A stretch of 48,772 nucleotides of DNA from a candidate division WS1 bacterium (GCA_003566775.1 PXBW01000283.1:1-48772); one strand, 5' to 3'; positions 33,521 through 42,936 are shown, counted from the first letter of the stretch. Numbers and translations: made by a program. The notes: generated by a model from the sequence alone, not told the origin.

Positions 33521-35029
33521 TCAGTCAGCATCAATACCGTGATAGGCCAGTTCACCCATGATCGCAATCTCTGTGTACTCAGCGGTCACCCGTTCGACAT
33601 GACGCTGCGTTGGATGCATCCCCACGACCATGAGCAGTACGACCGCAGCCAGGGTAGGCCAGTAGATCGAGCGTAGCTGGCCCGACCACCGCCTCGACCA
33701 GCCTGTGCGTTCTGTCTCATGGTGCCTCCGCGCAATGATCCCCGCTCCAGCAAGCCAGAGCACAATGCCGAGCAGCGGCATGAAAGCACCCGCAGCTTGA
33801 TCCATGTGCTGCGTCTCCCACGCTGGAGCGGCGAAAGCCAGGTAAATTGCCGATGGCGCGAACAGCACCGCCAGCAGCCCCGACCATCTCTGCCACGTTA
33901 CCGGGACAGGCATTGCCGATGCCTCCAGGAGCCGCATGGTTATCAGAACCATCCCCAGCAGCACCCCGATCAGTACCAGAGCAACCACGGTGACGCCCGC
34001 AAGAGCACCGGCCACAGCTCCACGACTGAGCAGCGGAACGCGCAGTCGGGAGCCCGCCTCAAAGGCCCCTTGCGTCAGGCGGGTGATAGCGGCGCTTTCT
34101 GCATCATGCAATTGAGCCAGGTCCTCGCGATCCTGAGCAATCAGGTAGTCTCGTGCAGGGCTTACCTGGCCGAGGATTATCTCCGCGACGTAGCCATCGC
34201 TGAAGTCGTGCGCGTTAGCGCGGATCAGTCGCGCCATGTGCAGCAGGGCCTCGTAGAGGGTGATTGCCACCTCATGGTCATCCTCCCGGCGTAGCTGCCG
34301 GGCCTCCTCGGTGAGCATCTGTGCGGTCTGCCAGAGGAGTGCGTCCCAGACCCGATCGCCGATTTCCGGGACGTGGAGGGACACATCCGGTGGGCTGTCG
34401 ATCGTCTCCGCAAGGGCCGCCGTGGCGAGCGCAACCTCTCCGCGGTAGGTGGTGAGGCGCCGCGCATCAGGCAGGCCAGCCAGTCCGTCCAATGCCGCCT
34501 CGATATCTCCCTCGGCCGCGTGCAGCCATGCGCCCATCAACCAGACTGCCGCGTTGTCGGGATCCACCTGACGTGTCCAGCGGGCAATTCTCATCAGACG
34601 GTCGACGCACTCTGAAGGAACCTCCTCCGCCGTATCAGTACCACGGCCAGCGGCCTCGATTCGATTGACCATGGGATGCAATCTGAAGAGCGTAACGCGT
34701 ACAGCGGGAGCGCTCTGAACCGTTGACGTCTCGACGGCGTGCTGCCACGCCTGAAGCAGCGCCTCTGATGCCGGAACATGGCCGCTGCCCGTCGCATCGG
34801 CAGCGAGTACAGTCTGCGTAACGGCCGCGCGCTGCCAGCCGACTTCCGCGATAGCGAGCCACAACTCTGGCCGATGCGCCCGCTCTGCGATCACCTGCAA
34901 TTCAGCGAAGGTAGCCTGCGGGGGCGGCGGCCGCAATAGACGAGCGCCAGCGCGCTGAATCGTCGGCATAGCGATCACCAGCACGGCCGCCAATGCCAGC
35001 AGGATGATCGTCACGCGAGTGGTGTTCAA
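33521..35029 (-). CDS. Membrane protein with N-terminal anchor and four C-terminal TM segments
   Basis: The start codon is TTG at 35029, preceded 6 bases upstream by GGAGGAGGG. The 502-residue protein has an N-terminal TM segment (ILLALAAVLVIAM) and a helical, probably extracytoplasmic region (about 40-330) with TPR-like helices (DPDNAAVWLMGAWLHAAEGDIEAALDGL). Four hydrophobic segments follow near 340-480. I recognise no named family. It lies between a gene tail and the decayed copy of that tail, so it may have been inserted or retained after rearrangement. Confidence 0.72.
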   Translation of the reverse strand: MNTTRVTIILLALAAVLVIAMPTIQRAGARLLRPPPPQATFAELQVIAERAHRPELWLAIAEVGWQRAAVTQTVLAADATGSGHVPASEALLQAWQHAVETSTVQSAPAVRVTLFRLHPMVNRIEAAGRGTDTAEEVPSECVDRLMRIARWTRQVDPDNAAVWLMGAWLHAAEGDIEAALDGLAGLPDARRLTTYRGEVALATAALAETIDSPPDVSLHVPEIGDRVWDALLWQTAQMLTEEARQLRREDDHEVAITLYEALLHMARLIRANAHDFSDGYVAEIILGQVSPARDYLIAQDREDLAQLHDAESAAITRLTQGAFEAGSRLRVPLLSRGAVAGALAGVTVVALVLIGVLLGMVLITMRLLEASAMPVPVTWQRWSGLLAVLFAPSAIYLAFAAPAWETQHMDQAAGAFMPLLGIVLWLAGAGIIARRHHETERTGWSRRWSGQLRSIYWPTLAAVVLLMVVGMHPTQRHVERVTAEYTEIAIMGELAYHGIDAD

Positions 35030-35233
35030 CTCTATCCCTCCTCCCCGATGAAAGAGATCTCGCGAAGGTCAGGCGCCGTAAAGCCCCGAGCAGTGTTCCC
35101 TTCCCCTGGTCTCAGCAGAACCCTTCAACTACGTTGAAAAAGCCCGCACTAATCTCCAGACCGCCATCTCCACCAGCGGCGGCCTTCCATCGCGCAGGAC
35201 CAGGGCGATTGCGTCAGTGTTTCAGAGGACCGC

Positions 35234-35332
35234 GACGAGGCGATCATGCTTCCGCGCGGGCGCGTCGGGCTGCAGTTGATACTGCCGCCCGGCGCGAGCA
35301 TCGCCGCGGTGCGGATCGCACGGGATAGATGA
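35234..35332 (+). pseudogene. Decayed duplicate of the 3' end of the 31133-type gene
   Basis: Codons from 35234 read DEAIMLPRGRVGLQLILPPG, then ASIAAVR, before diverging to IARDR and TGA at 35330-35332. The gene at 31133 ends DEAIMLPRGRVGLQLMLPPG, ASIAAVR, VHGVEE. DNA identity is near complete over about 80 bases. The open frame continues upstream of 35234 but without similarity. This is a tail fragment of a paralogous gene. The rest of the gap 35030-35475 shows only a partial match (35163-35200) to the terminator region at 33443-33482. Confidence 0.75.
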
Positions 35333-35475
35333 ATGGCCAAAGTCTCTGGCGCCTGAGCGCGAGCGACCGGTCGCTTTTCTGCGACATCTTCGCGCCGCAG
35401 CTGGCACCGCCCTCATTCGCATCACAAAGGCCGAAGACCTGACTCTATCGTTGCGCAGAGGATTCTGTCCTGCAG

Positions 35476-36465
35476 ATGGGGAAGCTGCTTCCGATTATGC
35501 GTGGGCGGACGGCATCGTCACAGATAGCAGGGTTGTCGCTCGTTTTGCTGTTGATGTACGCGGTAGCGGCGGTTCATGCGCTGGAGCCTGAGGTCGGTGC
35601 GCCACAGGTGTTGCTGCGACTCGGCGGCCTTGAGGCATGCACCTTCATCGGTTCGGAGGCGCCGAATGGTCCAGCGATCGTAGTAAGCCGCCTCGACGAG
35701 GACAGCTTCATATGGAAGCTCCTGCAGGTTCCGCTTGATGGCGGTGAGCCTGCGGTGATAGGCCCCGGCCGGGACCCGCATGGCCGAGGCAGTATGCTAA
35801 CATGGGTTGGAACCGAACCGGGCCGCGAGGGAATCTGGCTGCACGATCTGGCTTCAGAGGAGCGCCCCCGGCGGTTAAGCGACTCGACTGAGCTGTCCCA
35901 CCCCTCGATCTCACCCGATGGCCGGACGGTCATCTGCACTTTCCGCGGCAGGCCTCGTAACGGGATCTTCACGGTTGCGCCGGGCCGACGAAGGCCGACG
36001 CGCGTGGCCTCTCGTGAGGAGCGAGAGCCCGCGTGGGGGCCGCGCGAGGACCTTCTGCTTGCAGTCAAACACGACCAACTCTGGCTGATGGGCGGTTCGC
36101 GCTGGCAGGATATCGATTCGACGCGGCTAACCGACAGCGCGCTGGTGCACTTCGATCCTGTATGGGGACCGGATGAGCAATGGGTGGCCTTCGTTGCGGG
36201 CCTGACGCGAGAGACCGGACGCGTAGGCCTGATGCACCTTCCATCGCGCCGGATTATCCGGGTGGCGCCACAGCTACTCGGTGCGCGCAGTCCGGCGATC
36301 TCACCCGACGGTAGTCTGCTGGCATTCGTCGCCGGAGTGGGCGATGAGACGATACTGTACGTTTGCGATCTCGACCTGGCGCCGGGAACGGCGTACGTCC
36401 CGGAAATGCTGCGGACACAGATCCTCGCTTTCGTATCGGGCGAAGCGTCTTTGCCCAACAGGTGA
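35476..36465 (+). CDS. Secreted TolB-like beta-propeller protein
   Basis: A 329-residue protein. The start is uncertain (ATG at 35476, or at 35497 inside the frame). A hydrophobic export segment (IAGLSLVLLLMYAVAAVHA) is followed by WD40/TolB-type blades with repeated SPDG turns (HPSISPDGRTVICTF, SPAISPDGSLLAFVAG) and WGPDEQWVAFVAG. Such propellers bind partner proteins or ligands in the periplasm. With about four visible blades it may be shorter than full TolB (about 430). A strong hairpin follows. Confidence 0.75.
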   Translation: MGKLLPIMRGRTASSQIAGLSLVLLLMYAVAAVHALEPEVGAPQVLLRLGGLEACTFIGSEAPNGPAIVVSRLDEDSFIWKLLQVPLDGGEPAVIGPGRDPHGRGSMLTWVGTEPGREGIWLHDLASEERPRRLSDSTELSHPSISPDGRTVICTFRGRPRNGIFTVAPGRRRPTRVASREEREPAWGPREDLLLAVKHDQLWLMGGSRWQDIDSTRLTDSALVHFDPVWGPDEQWVAFVAGLTRETGRVGLMHLPSRRIIRVAPQLLGARSPAISPDGSLLAFVAGVGDETILYVCDLDLAPGTAYVPEMLRTQILAFVSGEASLPNR

Positions 36466-36559
36466 CCGACCCGGTGCCCCGAAGGATTCGCTTCGACGAC
36501 AGTTGATATTCGTGTCCATCGGCTCGCGAACCGTGATTCGCCGGGAGGATCACATCCGC

Positions 36560-36581
36560 GCAGATATGGCTTCATATCTGC
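36560..36581 (+). terminator. Strong hairpin terminator
   Basis: Perfect 9-bp stem (gcagatatg / catatctgc) with a 4-nt loop, followed nine bases on by TTTTT, between the propeller gene and the Gfo/Idh gene. Confidence 0.6.
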
Positions 36582-36639
36582 AGAAGGCCCTTTTTCCTGC
36601 ATGTGGAAATGGCGCGATTGACAGAGGAGGATGATCGAG

Positions 36640-37893
36640 ATGGCAGAAGAGATTCGAATCGGACTCATCGGCTGTGGCGGCATACTGCCCGTGCATCTGC
36701 GGGCGATGAAGAGGCTTCGCGAGGTGGGCTACGATCGATTTCGCATTACTGCGCTGATGTCTCGCAAGCTCGAGGACGCGCTCCGCTTCCGCAGACCGGG
36801 TGACGGCCCTCCGCCGAAGCCTCCGGTGTCGGATGATCCCGACGACCCTCTCGGCGTCGAGCACCACTACGTCAGCGATGTTCATGACGGGAAGGTCGAG
36901 GTCTATGATGATCTCGACCTGATGCTGGCGGAGGCACCGATCGATGCGGTCGAGATCTTCACCACGCACTCCTCGCACCATGAGATAGCCATCAATGCGC
37001 TCGAGGCGGGCAAGCACGTTGCCGTGGAGAAGCCGATGGCACTCACCTGCCTCGCCGCCCGGCGGATGATCGAGGCGGCCGAGCGCGCGGAGCGAACCCT
37101 GATGGTGCTGGAGAATCACCGCTTCTGGCCACACGTGCGGGCTGCTGGATGGGCCGCACAGAGCGGCCTGCTTGGTGACATACAGATGATCCTGAGCCTC
37201 TCAATCGGCACGCGCGAATGGAGCCCCGACATCGTCCTCGGACACACGCCGTGGCGGCACGACCGACTGGCCGGCGGTGGCTGCGCGGTCGACTTCGGGC
37301 CGCACCTGCTCGACTGGACGCGACAGGTCGGTGGGGAGATCCGGAGCGTCTCCGCCATGACTCGCTGCCTCGAACCGGTGCGCCGCGAGTACGACGATGC
37401 GGGCAGGGTGACCGAGGAGATAGAGGCCGACGCCGACGATACCTTCTTCGCGCACCTGCGGTTCAGGGACGGCGCGGTCGGCTCACTGGGCTTCTCCGTG
37501 GCCGGTCATGGCGAGCCGATCTCGCTCCCGGGTGGACGCGCTATCTACGGCTCTCGCGGTTGTCTGCAGCGCGGTGAGGCGATCCTGAGTGACGGCAGGC
37601 GTGAGTCCATCGAGGAACTCTATTTCGATCACGCGCCTCCGGACGAACTCGCGGCGCACTTCCCGCTGGGGATGCGAGATGCGTTCGCGCTGGAGACCCA
37701 TCAGTTCATCGAAGCATGTATCGCGGGCGAGCAGCCGGAGCTTTCCGGACAGGAGGGGCTGCGGGATCTCGCGGCGGCCTTCGCGATCCACGAGTCCGCG
37801 CTCGCGGGCTGCGAGGTTCGCGTCGATGACGTTGCCTCCGGTCAGATCTGCGCCTATCAGGACGAGCTTAACCACCACTGGGGGATCGAATAG
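36640..37893 (+). CDS. Gfo/Idh/MocA-family NAD(P)-dependent oxidoreductase
   Basis: Start at 36640 (AGAGGAGG 9 bases upstream; an ATG at 36631 abuts the site). The 417-residue enzyme has the Rossmann opening IRIGLIGCGGILPVHLRAM and the family EKP motif in VAVEKPMAL. A C-terminal alpha/beta domain contains the substrate region GGGCAVDFGPHLLDW, matching the DxGxHxxD pattern. Members oxidise or reduce sugars, inositols and cyclitols; the substrate is not readable. It precedes an HpcH/HpaI aldolase gene, consistent with sugar-acid breakdown. Confidence 0.88.
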   Translation: MAEEIRIGLIGCGGILPVHLRAMKRLREVGYDRFRITALMSRKLEDALRFRRPGDGPPPKPPVSDDPDDPLGVEHHYVSDVHDGKVEVYDDLDLMLAEAPIDAVEIFTTHSSHHEIAINALEAGKHVAVEKPMALTCLAARRMIEAAERAERTLMVLENHRFWPHVRAAGWAAQSGLLGDIQMILSLSIGTREWSPDIVLGHTPWRHDRLAGGGCAVDFGPHLLDWTRQVGGEIRSVSAMTRCLEPVRREYDDAGRVTEEIEADADDTFFAHLRFRDGAVGSLGFSVAGHGEPISLPGGRAIYGSRGCLQRGEAILSDGRRESIEELYFDHAPPDELAAHFPLGMRDAFALETHQFIEACIAGEQPELSGQEGLRDLAAAFAIHESALAGCEVRVDDVASGQICAYQDELNHHWGIE

Positions 37894-37897
37894 CGGT

Positions 37898-37929
37898 GCG
37901 TCCGAAACGAAGTGAGCCTTTTCGGGCGC
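37898..37929 (+). terminator. Terminator after the Gfo/Idh gene
   Basis: Ten-bp stem with one G-T pair (gcgtccgaaa / tttcgggcgc) around 12 nt, 4 bases past the stop. Confidence 0.5.
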
Positions 37930-38149
37930 CCGAGATTGGATGAGGCCCTGCCTGCGCAGATTGGCGCATCTCCTGACTCGCGCCGTTTCGGTTCTTCTCC
38001 GCCGCACCTTATGGTCTCGTCAGCCTTTCGACATTAGCCCGCCCCTCTTCTTCAGGCCCCGGCACCTCACAGCGGTTCTCTCCCGGCGGACGGGTCGCTT
38101 GCGCCGCCCTGTCATCCACAGGCAATCACTGCAGGTATTACGGCGTCGC

Positions 38150-38170
38150 AACACGAAACAGGTTCGTGTT
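38150..38170 (+). promoter_or_regulatory. Operator-like palindrome before the aldolase gene
   Basis: Perfect 8-bp inverted repeat (aacacgaa-N5-ttcgtgtt) 34 bases before the aldolase start. Size and symmetry resemble LacI/GntR-type operators. The rest of the 311-base gap 37894-38204 holds the upstream terminator and no gene I can support. Confidence 0.5.
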
Positions 38171-38204
38171 GATGAGACGGCAACGAATGGGATGTGACCG
38201 ATAG

Positions 38205-38960
38205 ATGCTGACAAATCGACCTCTCGAGAAGCTGCGCGCCGGACAGCCGTCATTTGGTTTCGCGATGGGTATGAAGGACCCCGTGGTGGCTGAGTACCTC
38301 TCCAACAGCGGTATCGACTGGATCTGGATCGATGAACAGCACGGCACTCTCGGCTATGAAGCGATGAACGTGCTTATGCAGATCATCGGCCCGACGGGGA
38401 CCGCGCCAATCGTGCGACTCGGGTCGAACGAGTTCTTCCGTATCGGACGGGCGCTTGACGCGGGTGCGTTGGGAGTGATCGTCCCGATGGTGAACTCCAG
38501 GGAGGAAGCCGAGGAGGCGGTCTTCGCCGCAAAGTATCCTCCACACGGAGGTCGATCATCCGGCGGAGCGCGTCTGGGCCTCCTGAGCGAGAACTACGCG
38601 GAGGAGGCGAATGACAACACGCTGGTCGCGGTTATGATCGAGACTGAGCACGCGATAGAAGCGGTGCCGGAGATCGCGGCGGTTGACGGAGTTGACTGCA
38701 TATTCATCGGCCCGGGCGACCTGAGTGTCTCCCTGCAGACAGAGCCCGGCTCCGATGGGCACGAAGAGGCCATAACGCAGATACTGGAGCACGCGAACGC
38801 GGCGGGCAAGCCCGCGGGTTTTCCCTGCGGCAACGTCGAGGACGCGGTGCGTCGTGCTGAACAGGGCTTCAAACTCATCCATGTCGGCTCGGAACTGGGC
38901 ATGATCCGCAACGGGATCGCTCACGCGCAGGAGGTCCTGGGAATCAGTCCGGAGAGCTGA
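38205..38960 (+). CDS. HpcH/HpaI-family class II pyruvate aldolase
   Basis: A 251-residue cytoplasmic enzyme. The family blocks are present: GIDWIWIDEQHGTLGYE, the Arg in IVRLGSNEFFRIGRALDAGALGVIVPMV, metal-ligand Glu in VMIETEHAIE and Asp in FIGPGDLSVSL. These enzymes cleave 4-hydroxy-2-oxoacids to pyruvate and an aldehyde (for example HpaI, YfaU/RhmA). RhmA-type rhamnonate breakdown would fit nearby rhamnogalacturonan-lyase-like proteins, but that is inference. The ribosome site is weak. Confidence 0.88.
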   Translation: MLTNRPLEKLRAGQPSFGFAMGMKDPVVAEYLSNSGIDWIWIDEQHGTLGYEAMNVLMQIIGPTGTAPIVRLGSNEFFRIGRALDAGALGVIVPMVNSREEAEEAVFAAKYPPHGGRSSGGARLGLLSENYAEEANDNTLVAVMIETEHAIEAVPEIAAVDGVDCIFIGPGDLSVSLQTEPGSDGHEEAITQILEHANAAGKPAGFPCGNVEDAVRRAEQGFKLIHVGSELGMIRNGIAHAQEVLGISPES

Positions 38961-38980
38961 GTTCGTCCGGTTGCCCTGAC

Positions 38981-38994
38981 GGGGCGGAGGCCCC
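38981..38994. terminator. Short hairpin between aldolase and MFS genes
   Basis: Perfect 5-bp GC stem (ggggc / gcccc) with a 4-nt loop in a 58-base convergent gap. Weak. Confidence 0.3.
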
Positions 38995-39018
38995 AGAGAC
39001 GGATTGGCGGGCCCGATA

Positions 39019-40326
39019 TTACTTCGCGGCCACCGGTGATGCTTCCGCGTCCTGTGCATCACTATCGCTGCGGGCCTGTCCGTTCGGTCGGACATACATC
39101 GCGATGAGGGCTGCGGTGGCAAGCTGCAGCACCGCCATCACAACGAATGGCCAGCGCAGCCCCATCGCCGACGATAGTGCGCCACCCGCCAGCGGCCCCA
39201 GCGCAAGTCCGAGGCACATCGCCGAGGTTGTGATCCCGAATGAACGTCCGTACGTGTCGGAGGATACGTTAGTTCCGATCATCGCGTTCATCGCGGGATT
39301 CATCCCCCCCGAGATCAGGCCCCAGCCCACCCGCAGACCGAAGAGTTGCGTGACGGTCTGCACGAGTGCGTGCGGGGCACTGAATATGGCCGACCCCGCG
39401 CTGGCGGTGACCAATACCCTGCGATGTCCGATGCGGTCAGATATGCGGCCCACCACCATACAGGCGATTCCGGCCGCGAGTCCACCTGCTCCCATCAGTT
39501 GGCCGGTGATTGTGGCCGCGCGCTGGGATGCGGATATCTGCTCGACGAAGAGCGGGAAGATCGGACCGACGAATGTGATGGCGAAAGCGGAGAGGAAGAA
39601 CGCACCCAGCAGGGCGGTCATGCCGCCGTTTCCGAACACCTGGCGCAGACCATGGTTGTCGCCGGCACCCTCTGCGGGGGGCACGAAGTTCTCTCTAACA
39701 CCGAACAACACCACCAGCCAGGCTATTGCCCAGAGAGCGCCGCATACGAAGAACGGGATGCGGTAGCCGAATGTGTCGGCGCCGATCCCTCCCAGCCACG
39801 GCCCGGCGGAGTTTCCCACGATCAATGCGGTTTGCAGGAGGCCCATCGAGAAGCCGAGGTGCTTCTTCGGGGTCACCGCGGCGATAAGGGTATTGCACGC
39901 GGCACCGGTGCCGGTCAGGGCGCCCTGAATGAAACGAAAGACGATGAGCTGCCAGACGTTCTGGGAGAAGCCCATGATCGCGATCATTATCGCACCGCCC
40001 AGCATCGCGCGCTGCAGCATGATCTTGCGGCCGTAGCGGTCCGCGAGGTTCCCCCAGACAGGCTGGAAGATGGTCAGGCTCAGGCCTGCCGCGAACATGG
40101 CAAATCCCGCCCAGAAGCCGACGAGACTATCTTCGGTGATGCCCAGATCCCGTACGAAGAAGGGGAGGAAGGGCATCACGAAGGAGAAGCCCATCGCGGC
40201 GAGGAGTTGCGCGAACCAGACAGCCCCCACTGTTCGCTTCCAGTGGGGGTCAGCGGACTGCTCCTGCTCCATAAACTCTTCGGTGTGCCGCTGCCGCGCA
40301 CTCTGACGCGGCGATTGGGTCGTCAT
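39019..40326 (-). CDS. MFS transporter, DHA1-type
   Basis: A 435-residue (from ATG 40326; ATG 40272 is an alternative) twelve-TM major facilitator. Motif A reads GNLADRYGRKIML between TM2 and TM3, and a second copy, GRISDRIGHRRVL, lies in the C-terminal half. The long central and glycine-rich TM segments resemble the MdtG/drug:H+ antiporter group. Substrate could be a drug, sugar or organic acid. It converges on the aldolase gene, so joint function is not implied. Confidence 0.87.
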   Translation of the reverse strand: MTTQSPRQSARQRHTEEFMEQEQSADPHWKRTVGAVWFAQLLAAMGFSFVMPFLPFFVRDLGITEDSLVGFWAGFAMFAAGLSLTIFQPVWGNLADRYGRKIMLQRAMLGGAIMIAIMGFSQNVWQLIVFRFIQGALTGTGAACNTLIAAVTPKKHLGFSMGLLQTALIVGNSAGPWLGGIGADTFGYRIPFFVCGALWAIAWLVVLFGVRENFVPPAEGAGDNHGLRQVFGNGGMTALLGAFFLSAFAITFVGPIFPLFVEQISASQRAATITGQLMGAGGLAAGIACMVVGRISDRIGHRRVLVTASAGSAIFSAPHALVQTVTQLFGLRVGWGLISGGMNPAMNAMIGTNVSSDTYGRSFGITTSAMCLGLALGPLAGGALSSAMGLRWPFVVMAVLQLATAALIAMYVRPNGQARSDSDAQDAEASPVAAK

Positions 40327-40579
40327 CACGCCTCAACTGCCGGAGAAGTCGGAGAATCGCCGGACGCTGCCCGACCTTCGTTTCCAACTGCGGGCGATGA
40401 TACACTCCCTGGAGAGAAAGAGCAAGGTCTTCCGGCGAAGTCTCTGCGAACTGACAGCGAGCCTGCAGAAGCAGACGGGGTCGAGCAGGTCGGCGCCGAA
40501 GCAGGCGAAGGAATCGGTCACGGGCGAGGTGAAGGTAGCGCTGATTCGAGCATCTACCATTGCCCATGTGGAGGCGCCC

Positions 40580-41776
40580 ATGTCGGCACAGATTGAGATT
40601 CGCGAGTTCCAGTCCGACGATATCGAGAGTTTCCACGCCCTTCACGACGCCGTGTTCCCGCCGGTTCCCCTTGAGGAGATGCGCCGATGGATGATGCGCG
40701 ACGACGTGACCGCAGGCGTGGCCGTGCAGGATGGAAGGATCGTCGGTGAGATCCCGCTGCATATCCGACGCTTCGTCTTACGCCCCGGAGTGGCCGTGCG
40801 CGTGGCGTTCGAGCATTGCGTGTGCGTCGAGGAGGGCATGCGCGGAAAGGGTATCGGGACGCGTATTCAGGACGCCATCAGGCAGTTCATGCGCGATCGT
40901 GTCGAGGTGCTGACGGTCTACCGGGGCGATGAACGCAGCCCGGCGTACAATCACTACGACAGCAACGGCCTCACCGACTGCTGCTACGTACGGACGTGGA
41001 AGCTCGACGCGCCCGGCGAGGTCGCTGAGCCGCCGGGAGACCCATTGGAAGCCGGGGAGATCGTGGCACGGGAGGAAGAGTTCGCCGCCGACTTTCGGTC
41101 GGCCCACGAACATGCGGGGGGATACGAGGATCGCCTGCCCGGCTTCTACGAGACGGCGTTCACGCAGCTTGAGACAGTGGAGCTTGGATCTGAGTACGCG
41201 GCGCTGGTCGTGGAGCGCAGCGGCAGGCTGCTCGGTCACCTGGTACTCGCACTGCGAGATGATGGGCCGATAACGGTCATGGAACTGGCAAGTCGCGGTC
41301 GTGACCGCGCGGTCGCGATGCGCCTGCTACGTGGCGCGTGCGCGGTGGCTGAGGATCGTGGTGTCGGAGTTACCGCATTGCTGCACGATGGAGGGATCTA
41401 TACGTCGGTCTTCGATGCTCTGGGCTTTGCACCACAGCGGCGCGGTGAGATGATCATGGCATGCCCGCTTGACTGGCGGCGTCTCGCGAGAATCGTCTGG
41501 ACGCCGCAGAGCGAGCTTGCAGATGTTCGCGTGAGGGTCTGGACGGCGCGGGACGACTTCGTGGTACACGAACCCGGAGGCGAGCCTTCGCGCGAGATCA
41601 CGGTGGAACTCAAGCATCACCAGGCTGTGCGCTGGTTGATGTGCCGACTCGATCTCGCGCCGCTCGTGGCGCAGGAGATTGTCACAGTTCACGGGGCGCG
41701 TCCCGGCGACATCGAGGCGCTGAGCCGCGCGATTCCATTTGCCTCATGGGAGTACCAGGGTATCGATCACATATGA
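40580..41776 (+). CDS. GNAT acetyltransferase, Eis-like
   Basis: Start set at 40580 (TGGAGG 6-11 bases upstream); a longer frame starting near 40397 lacks a site. At 398 residues it matches the Eis family (about 400), which has two GNAT-like domains and a sterol-carrier-like third domain. The acetyl-CoA loop is in VCVEEGMRGKGIGTRIQDA, followed by YDSNGLTDCCYVRTWKL; the second GNAT-like domain is around 215-305. Eis enzymes acetylate amines such as aminoglycosides or lysines at several positions. The native substrate is unknown. Confidence 0.82.
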   Translation: MSAQIEIREFQSDDIESFHALHDAVFPPVPLEEMRRWMMRDDVTAGVAVQDGRIVGEIPLHIRRFVLRPGVAVRVAFEHCVCVEEGMRGKGIGTRIQDAIRQFMRDRVEVLTVYRGDERSPAYNHYDSNGLTDCCYVRTWKLDAPGEVAEPPGDPLEAGEIVAREEEFAADFRSAHEHAGGYEDRLPGFYETAFTQLETVELGSEYAALVVERSGRLLGHLVLALRDDGPITVMELASRGRDRAVAMRLLRGACAVAEDRGVGVTALLHDGGIYTSVFDALGFAPQRRGEMIMACPLDWRRLARIVWTPQSELADVRVRVWTARDDFVVHEPGGEPSREITVELKHHQAVRWLMCRLDLAPLVAQEIVTVHGARPGDIEALSRAIPFASWEYQGIDHI

Positions 41777-41779
41777 GAT

Positions 41780-41794
41780 GACCCGCGACGGGTC
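41780..41794 (+). terminator. Short hairpin after the acetyltransferase gene
   Basis: Perfect 6-bp stem (gacccg / cgggtc) with a 3-nt loop, 4 bases past the stop. Weak candidate. Confidence 0.35.
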
Positions 41795-41880
41795 GGCGAA
41801 CTCGGCGCCCGGTGGATCGCGCGATGTCCGTGCAGCCATCTGTGCCCTGGATGAAGGTCAAAACCTCCTGAGGAGGTGAC

Positions 41881-42894
41881 ATGATGTCACGAACCAGCTT
41901 TGTCGTTCTGCTCGCGCTCGCCCTGTTGATCGGCCCGATGCTGATTGAGGCGGGGTCTCAGACGCCCTATCAGATCAAGCGCGCGCAGTTGCGGCAGGAT
42001 CTCGATTACGCCCGGCAGATCGGCGAGCTTGAGACGCCGCTGAGGGGCGAGCCACGGCCCGCGGAGCTTCAGCGCTTCGAGCTTCGCTCGCGGCACTTCG
42101 TCTTCGGCATGCCCCGCCTCTTCGATGATCGGCACTTCGGCCCGGACGGCCCCGGCGTCTCCGTGGTGGTACGCGAAGCGTTCGTGGCCGCGTACTTCGA
42201 GGACATGCGCACGGCTCTTTGGGTCTGCCAGCGCTGGACCCGAAGCGAACTCGAGCGGATGCGGGCCGCGGAGTCGCTCGACCGCCATTGGTACGATGAC
42301 CCCGACCTGCCGCCCGATTTCTACGCGGGGACCTCGTACCGCGGCAGTGAGACCGAGTTGGACCGCGGGCACATGGCCCGCCATTCGATGAACCGCGCGT
42401 GGGGCGTCAACAGTTCGATCTACGGCTGCCTGATGACCAACTGCGCGCCACAGCATCGTAGCGTCAACCGCGGTTCGGCCTACCGGATACTCGAGGACGC
42501 GATCGCGGACTTCGACGGCCTGCCCGAGCAGGTCGAAGCGCTCTGGACGATCACCGGCACGGCCTTCACCCGTGGCGGCGACCCGACGGACTTCGAGCGC
42601 GCGGCGCGCATCACCACAGGCTTCGGGGTGCCGCAGGCTACCTACAAGATCGTGGCATGGTTCGGCGTTGACGGCGCTTTCAACGCGCGTGGGTATCTCT
42701 TCGAGCAGCCGCACAGGGTCGATGCGGACGGCAACCTGACCTTCGCGATACCCGACCAGCGCCGGCCGCTCAGCAGCTTCAACGTGCCCCTGCGGGCGAT
42801 CGAGTTGCGCACCGGCGTCGAGTTCTTCCCGCGCCTGCATCCCGGTGAAGCGGGGCCGCTCAAGACGAGCGTACACGAAGCACTCTGGGACTGA
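41881..42894 (+). CDS. Secreted DNA/RNA non-specific endonuclease (NucA/NUC1-like)
   Basis: A 337-residue exported protein (signal peptide RTSFVVLLALALLIGPMLIEA; TGAGGAGG before ATG-ATG). The catalytic signature DRGHMARHSMNRAWG carries the general-base His, and TNCAPQHRSVNRG supplies the Mg-binding Asn region of the beta-beta-alpha-Me nuclease family. It would degrade extracellular DNA and RNA for nutrients or defence. It converges on the KAP NTPase gene with 42 bases between. No immunity protein gene is visible, consistent with export. Confidence 0.85.
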   Translation: MMSRTSFVVLLALALLIGPMLIEAGSQTPYQIKRAQLRQDLDYARQIGELETPLRGEPRPAELQRFELRSRHFVFGMPRLFDDRHFGPDGPGVSVVVREAFVAAYFEDMRTALWVCQRWTRSELERMRAAESLDRHWYDDPDLPPDFYAGTSYRGSETELDRGHMARHSMNRAWGVNSSIYGCLMTNCAPQHRSVNRGSAYRILEDAIADFDGLPEQVEALWTITGTAFTRGGDPTDFERAARITTGFGVPQATYKIVAWFGVDGAFNARGYLFEQPHRVDADGNLTFAIPDQRRPLSSFNVPLRAIELRTGVEFFPRLHPGEAGPLKTSVHEALWD

Positions 42895-42936
42895 GAGAGA
42901 TCACAAGGCGACCGGAGGGCCTAAGCAGGCGGCGTC

